Positions 31,905 through 43,663 of a stretch of DNA of 64,000 nt are shown piece by piece (positions within the stretch are counted from its first letter, which is position 1; each line of letters opens with the position of its first letter). The notes beneath the pieces were generated by a model, which searched no databases, was not told the DNA's origin, and saw nothing but the letters and a program-made list of their open reading frames with translations. This stretch comes from Chrysoporthe austroafricana (lineage: Eukaryota; Ascomycota; Sordariomycetes; Diaporthales; Cryphonectriaceae), in contig JYIP02000004.1 in NCBI GenBank assembly GCA_001051155.2, forward strand, positions 1,179,576 through 1,243,575, written 5' to 3'. The position numbers were made by a program, and so were the translations under genes.

Positions 31905-33239
31905 TCAGGGTGGGGAAAGATTAGAGACGAAGAATGACAACATACCAACGCTAGCACCAGATGAAGACAGAGATGTCCTGGTCGAGGGTGTCATGTACCC
32001 ACAGACCGAATCCAACTTCATCTCACCCACGCTAAACAGTTCCGTCTTGATGCGCGTATTATTAACGCCCATGTCTATTAGCTGCTGCATCATAGCCTTC
32101 ATGAACTCTTCCGGTCCACAGATGTAGTACTCTGCAGATCCATGGCTCGTGTGCAGCAGGTCAGGATGAAGTTTACGCAGATCCACTCTGGAATTGTGAT
32201 CGTACGTGACGCCGGCGATATCACCACGCTGCACAGCGGTCTTGAAGATGCACGTCTGCAGGTTCTGACACCGCCGCTTCAAGACCTTAAGTCGCATGCT
32301 GAAAGGCACGTCGTTGCGGCACCCGTGGATCCAGGTGACGTGCCGTTGGGGCTGCTCCTCGGTGATGGCGTTGAGAATAGCAACGAGCGGGCCGACGCCG
32401 CCGCCCGCGGAGATCAGCACAACAGGCACGCTGCTCGGCACGGTCGTGTCCAGGTAGAAATCGCCCGACGGGTGACTGACGTCGATCTCCTCGCCGGTCT
32501 TGATGCGGTCGAGCAGGATATTCGAGACCATGCCCGGGTCGTGGTGGCGAGTCGGCGCGACAGCTCGCTTCAGCGTGATGCGATACTCGTCGCCGCTCTT
32601 GTGAGAGTCCGACATCGAGTACTGTCGCGTTTGGTAGTAGCCGACCTCTGGTACGAACAGCCTGACGCTGACATACTGGCCGGGGAAGAACTTTGGCAGC
32701 CGCTTGCCGTCAACTGGAACTAGGTGGAAGCTCCACAAATCCTCGGCCTCGCAGACCTTGCGGTCGATCTTGAATTTCCTCCATGTCGACCAGCCGTAGC
32801 GTTCGAAGTCCTTGTAGATGATTTTCTCGCGGCCGATCAGCATGCGCGACAGAATATTGTAGGCCTTCGTCCACGCTGCCTTGATCTCTGGGGTCAGGGA
32901 GGGGCCCATAATCTCCTGGAAGGTTTCGATGATGAGGCCGCCGAGAATCTCATAGTGCTCCGGCTGGATGCCCAGGGTGCAGTGCTTGTTGCAGACTCGT
33001 TCCAGTTTAGGGATCAGCTCATAGGTGTGGTTGATATTGCAGGCGAAGCGAAGGATGACGACAGTGAGGGCCCGGGCGAGTCGACCATCCTTGAGGTGAA
33101 TCAGGTTTAGGGTGTTGTTCAGCTCCGGATGTCTCTTGATCAGAGTGCTGTACACTGCATTGGAGACGGTCTCACCCTGCTCCCTCAGGAACGGGATGGT
33201 TGATTTTACCAACTGGGCCTCCTTGTGTGTTAAGGCCAT
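31905..33239 (-). CDS. Flavohemoglobin (nitric oxide dioxygenase type), divergent heme pocket
   Basis: Open frame of 444 aa. Globin domain about 1-140, FAD-binding domain 155-265 with RQYSMSD, NAD-binding domain 270-400 with CGPEEFM. The proximal His86 lies in NKHCTLGI, with Tyr96 (IQPEHY) and a Glu in GRE completing the proximal site; Tyr30 fits B10. CD1 is Leu44 and E7 is Leu54, where E. coli Hmp has Phe43 and Gln53. The pyridine-nucleotide loop reads SAGGGVGP, where Hmp has SAGVGQTP. Flavohemoglobins use NADPH/NADH, FAD and heme to turn NO and O2 into nitrate, in cytosol or mitochondria. After TELFSVG, where the family usually ends, about 35 unusual residues follow. A 76-nt intron (GTGAGA...GCTAG) would give a different, shorter tail. 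Confidence 0.88.
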   Translation of the reverse strand: MALTHKEAQLVKSTIPFLREQGETVSNAVYSTLIKRHPELNNTLNLIHLKDGRLARALTVVILRFACNINHTYELIPKLERVCNKHCTLGIQPEHYEILGGLIIETFQEIMGPSLTPEIKAAWTKAYNILSRMLIGREKIIYKDFERYGWSTWRKFKIDRKVCEAEDLWSFHLVPVDGKRLPKFFPGQYVSVRLFVPEVGYYQTRQYSMSDSHKSGDEYRITLKRAVAPTRHHDPGMVSNILLDRIKTGEEIDVSHPSGDFYLDTTVPSSVPVVLISAGGGVGPLVAILNAITEEQPQRHVTWIHGCRNDVPFSMRLKVLKRRCQNLQTCIFKTAVQRGDIAGVTYDHNSRVDLRKLHPDLLHTSHGSAEYYICGPEEFMKAMMQQLIDMGVNNTRIKTELFSVGEMKLDSVCGYMTPSTRTSLSSSGASVGMLSFFVSNLSPP

Positions 33240-36200
33240 GATACTGACAGCTGCTTCCAGCTAGTAAGCCGGGATAATGCTCGAATCGGGAGCTTTGTGG
33301 CCAGAGGACCCTCATGCAAATGGTTGATGGAGGGAAAAAGAAAGGACGCTAGAACTCGCAACTGGAGGGTTTACCGTTTATGTTATGCGGTGTCTTGGGT
33401 CGAAAACGTGCAATCCACGTTGGTGATGCCTGTCACGGCCTTGCAAACTTCCCGTCCCGTGACGGGACCACGGACCCCTACTCTGTGTCTAATTAGGGAC
33501 CGCCTCCCCTTTGCTTTTGTGTTCCGGGCTCTCCACTACGTACCAGCCCTTGATTTGCATCTGCTCGCGCGGGAGTCCCCTTCTAGGTCCTGGTCTAGCG
33601 ATCGCTCACAAATAGGATATCGAGCGTGTATTCGCCTAGCGCGGGAATCTTTGCTCCCCAAGCCGTGCTCCCACGAGACGGCGGAAACGCGCCGGCCACA
33701 ACAAATCGAGATGATACTGTGGTATTGCAGAAGTGATATTGCTAAAAAAGCTCTGCGGATGCCACTCAAACGCCCCACGCGCCGTGACCCCAGAACGGCC
33801 CCTGAAGCGGTATAGGCGACAGGGATGCGGTGTGCCATTTTGGGAACCCCCAATAAATAATGTCGACGACTCAGTGCACCATGTTCATCGCATCCGTGGT
33901 GGCGGGGCACTGATAGTAGGGGATGGCGGGGGGCTCGAAATTTAGACTTCCCAAGGGCTGGATGCTTCGCCACGACCCCCAAGGCCGGCAGCAGCGACGT
34001 TGCGTTGGCAGCGAGAACCGACAGATCACTTCAGCACTGGTCGCTCTGACCGCGCTCCGCTCCAAATCCAACCTGCTCGCGCCCGCCTGAAGGTTTTCCT
34101 CGGGGATCGACACGTTGACGCGGCTTCATCCCCGAAGCGGGCACATATCTCGGGCGGATCACCGCGCTCCACCATTGAGGCTCGGACTTGCGATCTTCCA
34201 GCGCCAGCTTGTCGTTAATTTTCACGAGAGCAGAGGTCCCCCCGGGGATTCCTCAGGACACATGGCAAGGCAGAATGCAACGCCGTGGGAACTTTGACCC
34301 GTGCACATGCCCAGAGCGGGGGTCAGTGAATCGGGCTATACTGATGCCGTAGCGGTCGTGGCTAGGTAACAGCAGCCTGATCCCTTCTTCGAGCCTCCTG
34401 CCGCTGGAGTCCGGCTCGAGAGCTGAACTCCATCAGATCTCCCCTGCATTGACCCTTATCGATCATAGATCCCAACCTGGGGCAGCAATTAGTGGACGTT
34501 CAGGGTCTTCTTTGAAGTGGATCCACTGGATACCGGTGCTTCGTACAGCCTATCAGCCTGCGCTGAAGCCCCTGTCATCACGACAGCGATGCTTACCCAG
34601 TACTGAAGACTTGATTATGGCGTGCGCCTTGGCCCTTCGGCTGCTGTCCTGTCTCTTTGCGTACCGCACATATAGACCGGCTGCAATGTCTCTGTTCTGT
34701 CCTACTTCTCACACTTCTTCTGACGGCGCTGTGGGCGCAGGCGACGACACTCCTATCGTCCTCACGGCAAAAGCGAGGACAGGTCGAGGTTCGAAATTGC
34801 AATCGAGCGCTTCCAAGCAACCTGACGTGCCGAGAGGCACTCTTGGGCTGGGCGAGACATAGTGTTGCCATGCAGCCAGAGTCTGATCGTTGGCTTGAAC
34901 TTATCCTATTGCAGCAGAAGCTCATGAGGAAGGCGACGACCACTCGAGGCTGGATATCCTTGGCGTAGGTTCGTTACCAAGCGGGGACGGAATGAGCGGT
35001 CGTGCACAAACCTAAATAAATTCAGCAGAGGTAAGCGGTGAGGGGATCAAGCTCTTAAAAGGCTAAAGTGTGCGAGGCCTAGTCGTGTGCGCCCCCATCT
35101 CTCTGCTGCCGTACCAGACGGCGCATGTTGCTTATTGGTAGGATGAACAGGCAATGAACCTAGTCTGTGGCATCCGTTTGGCGGAGTCAAGATACCGGGG
35201 CACTGGGGTAACGTCGCAGTGTCGAAAGGGGCCAGGCTGATCATTTGGGCCCGATACGATGTGGAACAGGATTGTCTCGACGGGCATCACTAACAGATGA
35301 CAAAGCTTTATTATTGGGGCCTTGTAGGCATATGAATCGCTCGCGTCACTGCTGAGGGGACGGGTCTCTCGCGGAGGCCCTGGGCCTATAATAGATGTAC
35401 AATTACCGGCGCACGTCATGCAGGCTAGTGCCTCGCGTATGCCGACCCGTAGCATCCGGTGCCAGGGAGTCACTGAGAGCCTCAGGGTAGCGGTCTCCAA
35501 GACCTTGGGGCACAGGCAAATAAGGTTTGGTTGATACTTTCTTCATCTCTTGTGAAACACCCTCTGCGTACCAGCCCTCCGGCGTAGACGTCAGTGATGC
35601 TACGCTGCGAGCATTCCCCAACAAAGCATTGCATCCCACACCAGCCTGCGGTCATATGATGTTGCTCGACTACCACCCCAGACACTACCTACCTACGCGA
35701 AACGCAAAGACAAGGTCTTTGCAGGACTTCATGAAATCATGTGATCGCCTCGGTCCATTCTTCTGGTTCATCACAGATCTGCGACCGTCAAAGTTAGTTT
35801 GGGTTTCGCTACGCAAGAGCCCTTCACATCCTGCACCCGGCTGGCAACCGTGGCCTGTTTTCGTGATACGACTTGACCTCATAATGGCCATGAACCTATG
35901 AAAACTCAATGCATCCAGAAACTTCGGACAAATTTCGGGTACAATTAGGAGGTGGATTCGCTGCAGACTTGATATCTGATAGCCTAGGTAGCCAACTGCC
36001 GGTGATCGCCGAGCACCCTGAAAGCTACCAAGCGTTGCAGCCTTTGAAAGACTGGAGCCTCAAGACCAAGGACTGTGATGCCCAGGCGTCTTGCCGACTA
36101 TCCACGCACGGTCCTCGACGTTGATTGAATCATGGCTCTATGTTGGGCCATAACGGGGAGGCAATATAGCTCTGCGCCGGTGCCGTCTTGGCATGGCGAA

Positions 36201-36378
36201 GTGTGACTGTCTTTTCTCACTGAACTAGTTCGTACGTAGGTGTGATACGACTGCACATCATTTCAGGCTCTCATACATATACAAGAGGCATAATCATCTC
36301 CTCAATTCTTTCTGGACCGGCGGACAAAATATGTTCTATGCTTGAAATGGCAAGACGGCTATCACCTTGAGCACGACG
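33240..36378. other. Long intergenic region, 3.1 kb, no gene seen
   Basis: Upstream of both the flavohemoglobin (leftward) and the Pth11-like gene (rightward). Several 60-170 codon frames exist on both strands, but they overlap one another and have no family motif. A hydrophobic leader-like stretch in the frame at 34657-34968 is not followed by recognisable coding. Confidence 0.45.
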
Positions 36379-38037
36379 ATGGCTACCACTACAACATCGA
36401 GCATTCCTGAATTGCCAGCGGCTTCCGGGCTGACCGGGCAGACGACAGAATTTCCTAAACCAGGAGAATTTCCACAACTCGATGCTGAAACTCAAGTGCC
36501 AATAATAATCGGCGTGTCCGCCACGTTCGCGGTACTATCAACAATCGTCGTCGTGCTGCGCTTATACACTCGTTATGGCCTTATTAAAGCGGCCGGTGAC
36601 GACGATATTACTATAGGGGCTGCTCAGGCATGTCCAGAATCACATTTACACCTTATCTGCTGCTGATATTGCTGACGCCCTTCCCAGCTGCTCAACATTG
36701 GCCTCACAATCACAATAATCCTTCGTATGCACTGCCACATCACCTCGTTGATTGCTTTTCCATTGATATTTCTGGACATGCTGTCTGATAAGTGTAGAAT
36801 CCATTTTCGGTCTTGGTCGCCATACTTGGGTAGTCAGTCAACATGACAGAACGAAGCAACTAGAGGTGCGTTAGGCTTACGGTGATTACAGAAGGTGGCC
36901 GGCAACTGACACCTATCCAAGCTTTTGTTTGCTACAGAAACTATATACAACTCGGCCCAGGCCATGACGAAAATATCTCTGCTCTTACAGTATCGTCGCA
37001 TTTTCCGTGAGACCCGAACAAAGACTGTCTGTCTTTGGGTCCTAATATTTGTAACGGCATGGTGTTTGATATCGATTATCCTCGACGCATTCGCTTGCAC
37101 GCCCATGGCCATTATCAACCCAAATCTGCAGGATACGTGTCTCCAGAGTCTATTAGTCTGGTTACTCACGTCGGCGGTCGGACTCGTTACAAATTTCGTC
37201 GTTGTATTGATTCCTATCCCGGCTACGTGGGCCCTGCAATTACATATGAGGCAAAGGGTGGTGCTTACTATCTTATTTGGCTTCGGATTCTGGTAAGAAC
37301 CTGCTTTATATATCTCCAAAAGACCTCGCATCTCGTGCTGATAAGTTATGGGCAGTACTGGAATTGTGGCGATTGCTCGCATTCTCACGGTCAAGAGAGC
37401 AGCTTTGACCGTAGATGTTTCCTGGGACTCTTCTGCCATTTTGTACTTCAGCGCGATCGAAGTCAACGTGGGGATAATCTGTGCGTGCGTCATTACGCTA
37501 CGCCCTTTGCTCGCCGACATGTTCCCCAGCCTGCTGAAGTTGAGCTACGCCAATCACGGCCACTATGGCGCAAAGCGTACAGGAATAGTCGGCACGAAGA
37601 AGTCGTCAAGAGACACGATGACACATGCCGATCATGGTATATATGGTCTGGCAGATCTCGAGGTAGAGCAGGTCTTGAACGGCAGTCAGGAAGGACTCAC
37701 GAGCAAAGCCTACTTCGAGCCAGCCCACTTCGGCACACACCAACTCACGGCACCGCGCATGTCGACTTCGATCACAAGTGGTGGCCGATTCCCTTCAATG
37801 AGAAACAATGACGAGCGCGTGCCAGTAACGAAGATTCATACTCGATCTGGCGACATCATGGTGACAAGGGAGACCACTATCGTAGAGGAACCCAGGACTG
37901 TAAGTGATGCCAGTCCTCGAGAAAAAGAGGCAGAGGGATTCGATTGGCTCACTAAATCATCCAAATCTTTCCAGTCAGACCATGACCAACGGCTAGAGGA
38001 GGGGCAAGTCGTTGATTTGAACGTGGATCGCGTATAA
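36379..38037 (+). CDS. Pth11-like rhodopsin-domain integral membrane protein
   Basis: Five exons inferred: 36379-36627, 36688-36724, 36798-36865, 36922-37292, 37356-38037 (468 aa). The first intron is GC-AG (CAG|GCATGT). The spliced product has the usual seven hydrophobic segments of the fungal rhodopsin-domain (SAT4/Pth11-like) family: VPIIIGVSATFAVLSTIVVVLRLYTRY is segment 1 (positions about 36496-36576), then IFGLGRHTW, LLFATETIYNSAQAMTKISL, YRRIF and a final NVGIICACVITLRPLL. The N-terminus lacks a CFEM domain. The cytosolic tail of about 170 residues is Ser/Thr-rich and not conserved by eye. Members are GPCR-like proteins, some needed for surface sensing in plant pathogens; most are uncharacterised. 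The ATG at 36379 is the first in frame. Confidence 0.85.
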
Positions 38038-39560
38038 GTCCTTCATTATGTTCTACAGCTTCAGAACATCAACGCCACGATACCTAGTCCTACAACTAAT
38101 GAAATCGTTCGTTTGTATCTAGATTTATCATTTGTGAGATCGATTATCATGCACTAAAAATTAATATCATCAAACGGACCATTACTGGACCACTGCCGTT
38201 TGGGCACGCCGAACGCCAAAGCCGTGGTAAGACAGAATTGACGGGTGCTCTGATCCCAAAATGAAAGTCGACTATTTTCTGATCTTGCAACGCAGCATGT
38301 CAGTTCATTTAAAAAGGGCGCAATTTAATTTAAGTCGAGAGTTATAGTCTAAGTCCAGCCTTACATTCTTTAGGCGATTTCCTATCACGGTGAAGACACC
38401 CTGGAAGCTAGCACACGCACACACGCCCGTCCTCTAAATATGTTTCTTTTACTTTTCAACCACCGTTAGCCAGACGTCAAATTTCCTTGAATACTCTAGC
38501 TCCATCTTTATCCAAAACCGTAGACTTCGGCCACATTCTACTTGCCATTCATGTTATGTATTACATGCGGGAGGAAACCAACTCGCCGGGGCCATAGCTC
38601 GGACATAGACACGGACGCTTCGCACCGTTGCTACGCTTGAGGTAGTTCTATGGCAAACTCCTGATATCTGAGTCGAGAAATGCCGCTTTAATTACTCTTT
38701 TTATCTATACGAGCGGCCATCTATCAAAGGTATTCATTACGTAGGTAGTCCTAAGGCCATGTCCCAAGGCCATGTCCCAATTTGGGGGCGGAGATGAGGG
38801 TAGTAGCTGTGGCATGCTGACGACGGTGACTAAATTCAACGCAAAACATCAGAAAAGGGAATAAAGCTGCAAGACATTACATCAGAAAGTATCATATCGT
38901 GAGTACTATGAAAACGTCGTGGATGCAAGTAGGTGCAGGTCACAGGCAAGCCGGAGATGGCGAGAGATGGATTGGGAGTCATTAATTTCAGTTGACGACT
39001 TAAGCAGTCGTTGGTATCTCATAGTAGCACCACGGACACTAGTTCATAATAAGGTACGACGCAAGCACCAAGACGCAGCAGGACGTGTGTAACCACCCCC
39101 CGCGTCCGCGGACGCACCAGGAGAGAGCCCCGACGCCAGGCGGCCCGCCAGCGCCGGTCCTGGCGGCTGACTCCAGTCCCATAAGAAGGGCAATATGTTG
39201 CTATGGTCGTAATGCTTGTAGGCTTGCTTGGGCTTCTGCTACTAAAATGCGGGAGAACTGCATAGCGAGCCATATGCAAAAAGGGCTTAATTATGGCGAA
39301 CCCAGCCTTGGGAGGCCGGAACTTCTCTCTGCGAAGCTTTGTATCAATGGGTCGCTTATATTAGCTTGAGTGAATATTGCCACTCTTTTGCGTCTTTCTA
39401 TCAGTTACAGTCTTGATCTAGCGGCTCACTGAAAAAATTTGACAATATAGCGAGTATGGAGAAGTTAGTGAAACACCGATCGCTAAACGGCCGTCCCCAC
39501 AACTGACAATGACTCAGGTACATAAATTTCTTTTTTCAATGCGATTTTCAAGTCAAATAA
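38038..39560. other. Intergenic, 1.5 kb
   Basis: No gene seen. Contains a short tandem duplication (AAGGCCATGTCCC twice near 38753-38780) and a 14-bp perfect palindrome at 39102-39115. Confidence 0.45.
39102..39115. promoter_or_regulatory. 14-bp palindrome containing TCCGCGGA
   Basis: GCGTCCGCGGACGC is perfectly self-complementary and contains TCCGCGGA, the yeast Pdr1/Pdr3 response element, an everted CCG/CGG pair bound by Zn2Cys6 factors. It lies about 1.1 kb after the Pth11-like gene and 460 bp before the tRNA gene, not just upstream of a protein gene, so a regulatory role is doubtful. Confidence 0.2.
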
Positions 39561-39645
39561 GGTTGCGTAGTGTAATGGTTATCACATTGGATTCTGATTA
39601 AATTCTAAAATTCCAATAATCTGAGTTCGATTCTCAGCGCGACCT
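39561..39645 (+). tRNA. tRNA-Gln (anticodon CTG) with 13-nt intron
   Basis: Full cloverleaf visible. The acceptor stem is GGTTGCG/CGCGACC with one G-T pair, followed by discriminator T. The A-box/D-arm is TAGTGTAATGGTTATC, the anticodon stem TTGGA/TCCAA, the anticodon CTG at 39594-39596 and the T-arm CTGAG-TTCGATT-CTCAG (five perfect pairs, containing the B box). The intron 39598-39610 (TTAAATTCTAAAA) sits one base 3' of the anticodon, the canonical site. Reads the CAG codon. The downstream pol III terminator is weak (CCTTTAAA, no run of four T). Confidence 0.93.
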
Positions 39646-40168
39646 TTAAATAGCCCCGACTCAAAGGTCAGGTGAATCTGTTTTTGCTTTTTACAATATT
39701 CGTCTAAATTTTCCCTTCTTTTTTTCCTGGCCTCTCTTTCGCCAATCTAATTTATAGAATCGAGCGACTTGGCGATACATTCTAATCCTTCCCCGAAGTC
39801 CTGCGATGCGAAATGAAGCCTGGACATCGAAATGCGCTTGACTCTGTGATATTGAAGATGATGGACGCTCGAGAGAATCTATCACCGTATAACATTTTAA
39901 AACAGTGATTATCTAATGTAGAAAGAATCATGTAGAGACCAGCTTTGTGAGGCTCTGAATAAGGCTCAGTGATCCGCTGTTACATGTTGGGATTGAGATT
40001 AGAGGGTGCAGAGTCCAGACAAGAGAGATTTGGCTGCGTGATGAAAATTACTCAAGTCTGTTGAGATCATAAGCCTCAGAACCAGTTTTCATTTGCACGC
40101 CTCATGTGATGAAGGCGGCGGGTGGTGGTGCGCATCCAGCCTTGAGGAGGAACCGTAGCGCTTTGTAT
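39646..40168. other. Intergenic, 523 bp
   Basis: Between tRNA-Gln and the carboxylesterase stop. A T-rich stretch lies at 39678-39730. No gene seen. Confidence 0.4.
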
Positions 40169-42081
40169 TTACAACTCGTCGAGGTCATCCGAACCCTCCA
40201 TCTGCAAGCCTTGCGGAGATACAATCTCCTTTGCTAAGTTCGTCCAGAAGGCACAAGCACTCCTAGCGTTCTGGTCATCGGAATCGAGAAGAAAGGGGGG
40301 CTGCCCACTGGCTGCCAGCACTGTCATGACTTTCGTGAGGTTCTCACCTGATCCATCCGCAACTGGCCACAATGGCCCGGGTCCTTTGGGAAACCGTGGC
40401 AGTGGCAGCATGTTGGGGTCGCCCGACAGGGCGAACGATGCGAAATATGTCTGGTAGGCGCTTGAGATGTTGGTGCACACAAGCCCGCACGCGTAGGCCT
40501 CCGCCACGATCTTCCACATGCCGTTCTTGACCAGCAACTCTACAACTTCCTCAAATTTGTTTGTGAAGAGAGGAACTAGGTCGCTTGCGTGATAGGCAAG
40601 GTATGGGAGGGGATACCCGTATGTCATCATGCGGGATTTTGTCGGGAAGGCTTCGAATAAGTCCCGAGTATTGCAGGTGAACGAAGCGTCGCGGATAACC
40701 GTGGCTATGCAGGCCGTATAGTCACCATTGAAACGCTTAGTGCAGTCGTAATGCTTGATGACCTCGTTCCGTTGAGCTTCTAGTTTCTTCCCCGGGAAGA
40801 AGATATTTAAGAAGCCAACGAAGGCATCATAGCTCGTGATTCCACTCGGAGTAAAAGAAGCCGCCTCATTAAGACAGTGTGAAATAATTGAAGAGCTGAT
40901 GCCCTTCCAGTATTTGCCTATGCTGTGTTACAAAACAGATGTTCTAACTAAGCCCAATGATATTGACAAGAAAGACGTACCGTTTGACATGGAAATAGTA
41001 GGAATCGTCTTGACCCACTGACTATCCACCGCCGGCCCGACGGGAAACAGTCCAGTCTGCCTAACAGTGCTGAATAGCACTTGGTTGGCCTCGGTCAAGT
41101 TTTTTGACGACCTCAAACAGTCGATATCAAAGGATCGACCACATCCCGCAAGCTCAGAAAAGTTCTGATAAACTTTGTCCAGCTTACCTCCGGGCGAGTT
41201 GTCCCAGGCCCACTCAAATGCTGGGCTTTGCACCATGAATGTCTTGAAAAGAGGGTCTTTTGTGCCGTCCTCGCGGATCAAGTGATGTAAGATCGAGCCT
41301 GCACCGGCGGACTCCCCCCAGGCGGTGACACGATTGCTATCGCCCCCGACCTGGCCGATATGCTCCTGCACCCATTCAAATAACAAAGCTTGGTCATATA
41401 ATCCGGCATTAGGCTGTGCGACCTTCTGCATATAGTCACCCGCCAGCCATCCGAAGGCACCAACTCGGTAATTTCCAGAAATGAAGATAGCTTGATAGTC
41501 GGTTTCTCTTAGTAAGGACTGCCCCGTATACAGTGGTCCCAGTTGGTTCTTGCTCCCAAAAGCAAAAGCACCTCCAAAGAGCCAAACCACAACAGGCAGT
41601 GGCTTGACATCATCCTTCTCGAACGCTGCCCTAGGAACATAGAGATCGAGGAACAAGCAATCCTCACTGGTCAGTGTCTCCGAATCTGCAGGGTCACCGA
41701 GAGGATTCCTACCACCTGGAGGCTTCTCCAGCTGCGATGGGTCTACCTGTATGCAGTTACGACCGTCGTTGCTTGGTTGAACTGAGGTGTTGACCCAAGA
41801 CGGGAATGATGGTGCACTGAAGCGTTGCGGTTTCGCGCCAAATCGAACATTCTCAAACAGATAGATCTATGATATGGTCAGATGGATATTTCAGGCATTA
41901 AACATGGAAGAATCATCACATTTGGATCTTGTTCAAATTCCGTTGCCTCGTAGATCCCCCATGGTAATCTAAGATGCGGAAGCTGTACTTGAGCCTCCGA
42001 GCCTTTGATAATTGCTGTTCTACTGGCGCTGGCGCAGGTCGATAGCGCCAACAAGCTGAGAGAGAATGCATTGATGTTCAT
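40169..42081 (-). CDS. Secreted type-B carboxylesterase/lipase
   Basis: Three exons inferred: 42081-41920, 41866-40981, 40917-40169 (598 aa). Introns are GTGATG...CATAG and GTACGT...CATAG. Signal peptide about residues 1-20 (MNINAFSLSLLALSTCASAS). The alpha/beta-hydrolase body shows FENVRFGAKPQRFSAP, EDCLFLDLYVP, VVVWLFGGAFAFGS (oxyanion-hole region), NYRVGAFGWLAGD, the nucleophile elbow GESAGAGS (Ser240) and the catalytic His459 in YHASD, in the usual type-B (cholinesterase/lipase) order. Several cysteines are compatible with the family's disulfides. An extracellular esterase acting on lipid or aromatic esters is the natural reading; the substrate is not predictable. The gene looks intact. 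Confidence 0.9.
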
Positions 42082-43663
42082 GACTGCTGATAAAAAGAAT
42101 GGGCTTCACACTTGCTGTATTGTTGCTATGGGAGGTCCGTAGTGAGCAGTCTCTTAGGGCCGAGACCTCTTCTGCTCTTAAATTGGTACACCGCTGCAGA
42201 TTTTGCTATCTACAGTGAAGAAAAGTGCATTTGAAACTGATGTCTCAATCCGGCGCGTCCTACAATTGACCGATGCGCAGCGATTATATGCCGGATTCAG
42301 GCTTAGCCAGAAACAGGATACCTGAGACAATCCGTAGTCGGGGGCGTACAGCTGCCTCTGTGCCTTGCCTACGTGCTTGCGTTCACCCATGTCTGGCCAG
42401 GCCCTCTTTTTTCAAAATCTGCTCTAGAGCTCAGAGAAGCGTTGTCTTTTGAAATAAGTCAAGTAGGTTAGCTTCCCTTCCTTTGTGTCGATGAAAGCGT
42501 ATGAAACCATCATTGCGGCTTATCCAACACCTTCAACTCGGCTCTTCTCTGGAGTAGATGAACGCAATCAGCAACTTCCGTAAACAATTGCGGCTAGATG
42601 TAATCCGGTGACCTGCAACTTAGAGCAGGCCGGGTTATAAGTCAAAGTCCCTGATGTTCGACTAGTCAGAGAAAATGGCGAGACAGTCTGCTGCATTAAG
42701 ATTTGATGCTGAATTTACAAACTACAACTTTGACGCGTTACGTGGCAGAGCTTGCGCAAAAGTTTCTCATCCTGCTAGGCAAAATCTCTACGGAAGACTG
42801 TGAGAGTACTTTCCACCGAGTGTGTTGGACAGATAAGGGCGGGACGGGATGAGACTTCCGGCGGAGGATTGCTTTTGTACACGGATTAAATAAACAAAGA
42901 AAAAAAAAAGCAAGAGTATATAGAAACGCAAGATTGAACTGCTAACGATCAATATGCGAGCTAGCTTTCGTTTACAAAGTGACTGCTAGCCAACTTAAAC
43001 TAAGCGTTGGGCACAGAGCACCAAACGGTGATATTAATACAATACGGCGATCCAACGCTTGCAGACTTAGAAGTGATATATAAAATATTTGCAAGGCTGT
43101 ACGTGAAAAATTAAGTATTGGTGAGCTAAGGCCTAACAAACGGATAATTAGTTCAAGGCGGATTCTTGATGTAGCGAGTCTGGCCCTAATACCTAATAGA
43201 TGCCTGACATGACGGCTGCGAACAGAAACATCTTTTTCTAGTACTATTGTATGGACCCGGATTCGGCAGACTACCTAAGTGGAAACATTCGTTTTCGCTG
43301 ATAGTATGGTATACTAAAGAAGGCGACGAAACTTCCAGATCCAAGAACGGTTATGTATAAAGAGGTGTGATCGCTGTTTCTGGCAGGAAGTGGTTCATAA
43401 TCTGCTTAGTTTAACCTCAACAACTTCACAAGTCTCTTCCATATGAACCCGCCCGTCTATCGACTAATTCCATAGAAGTCAACGATGTCTCATCCCGAAC
43501 CAGTTGTTGGTTAGTTGTCATCAAGTACAACATGTCATTAAAAAGTAACCTGATCATTTGGAAATAGGGGCTATTATTCACCTCACCCCTCCAGTAAAAG
43601 GGGACATTTCGTGGTTCGCTCATCAGATCGAAGTTGATCGTAACCTTCCCCCAGGGAAAATTC
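42082..43663. other. Intergenic, 1.6 kb, no gene seen
   Basis: Upstream of the carboxylesterase. Moderately AT-rich, with an A-run at about 42897-42909. A leftward open frame at 43426-43674 (82 codons) overlaps the next feature and has no recognisable family. Confidence 0.4.

Noticed and set aside
34657..34968. 103-codon frame with a hydrophobic N-terminus (LCSVLLLTLLLTALWA).
   Set aside because: The rest is compositionally random, overlaps an opposite-strand frame, and has no cysteine pattern or homologue I know.
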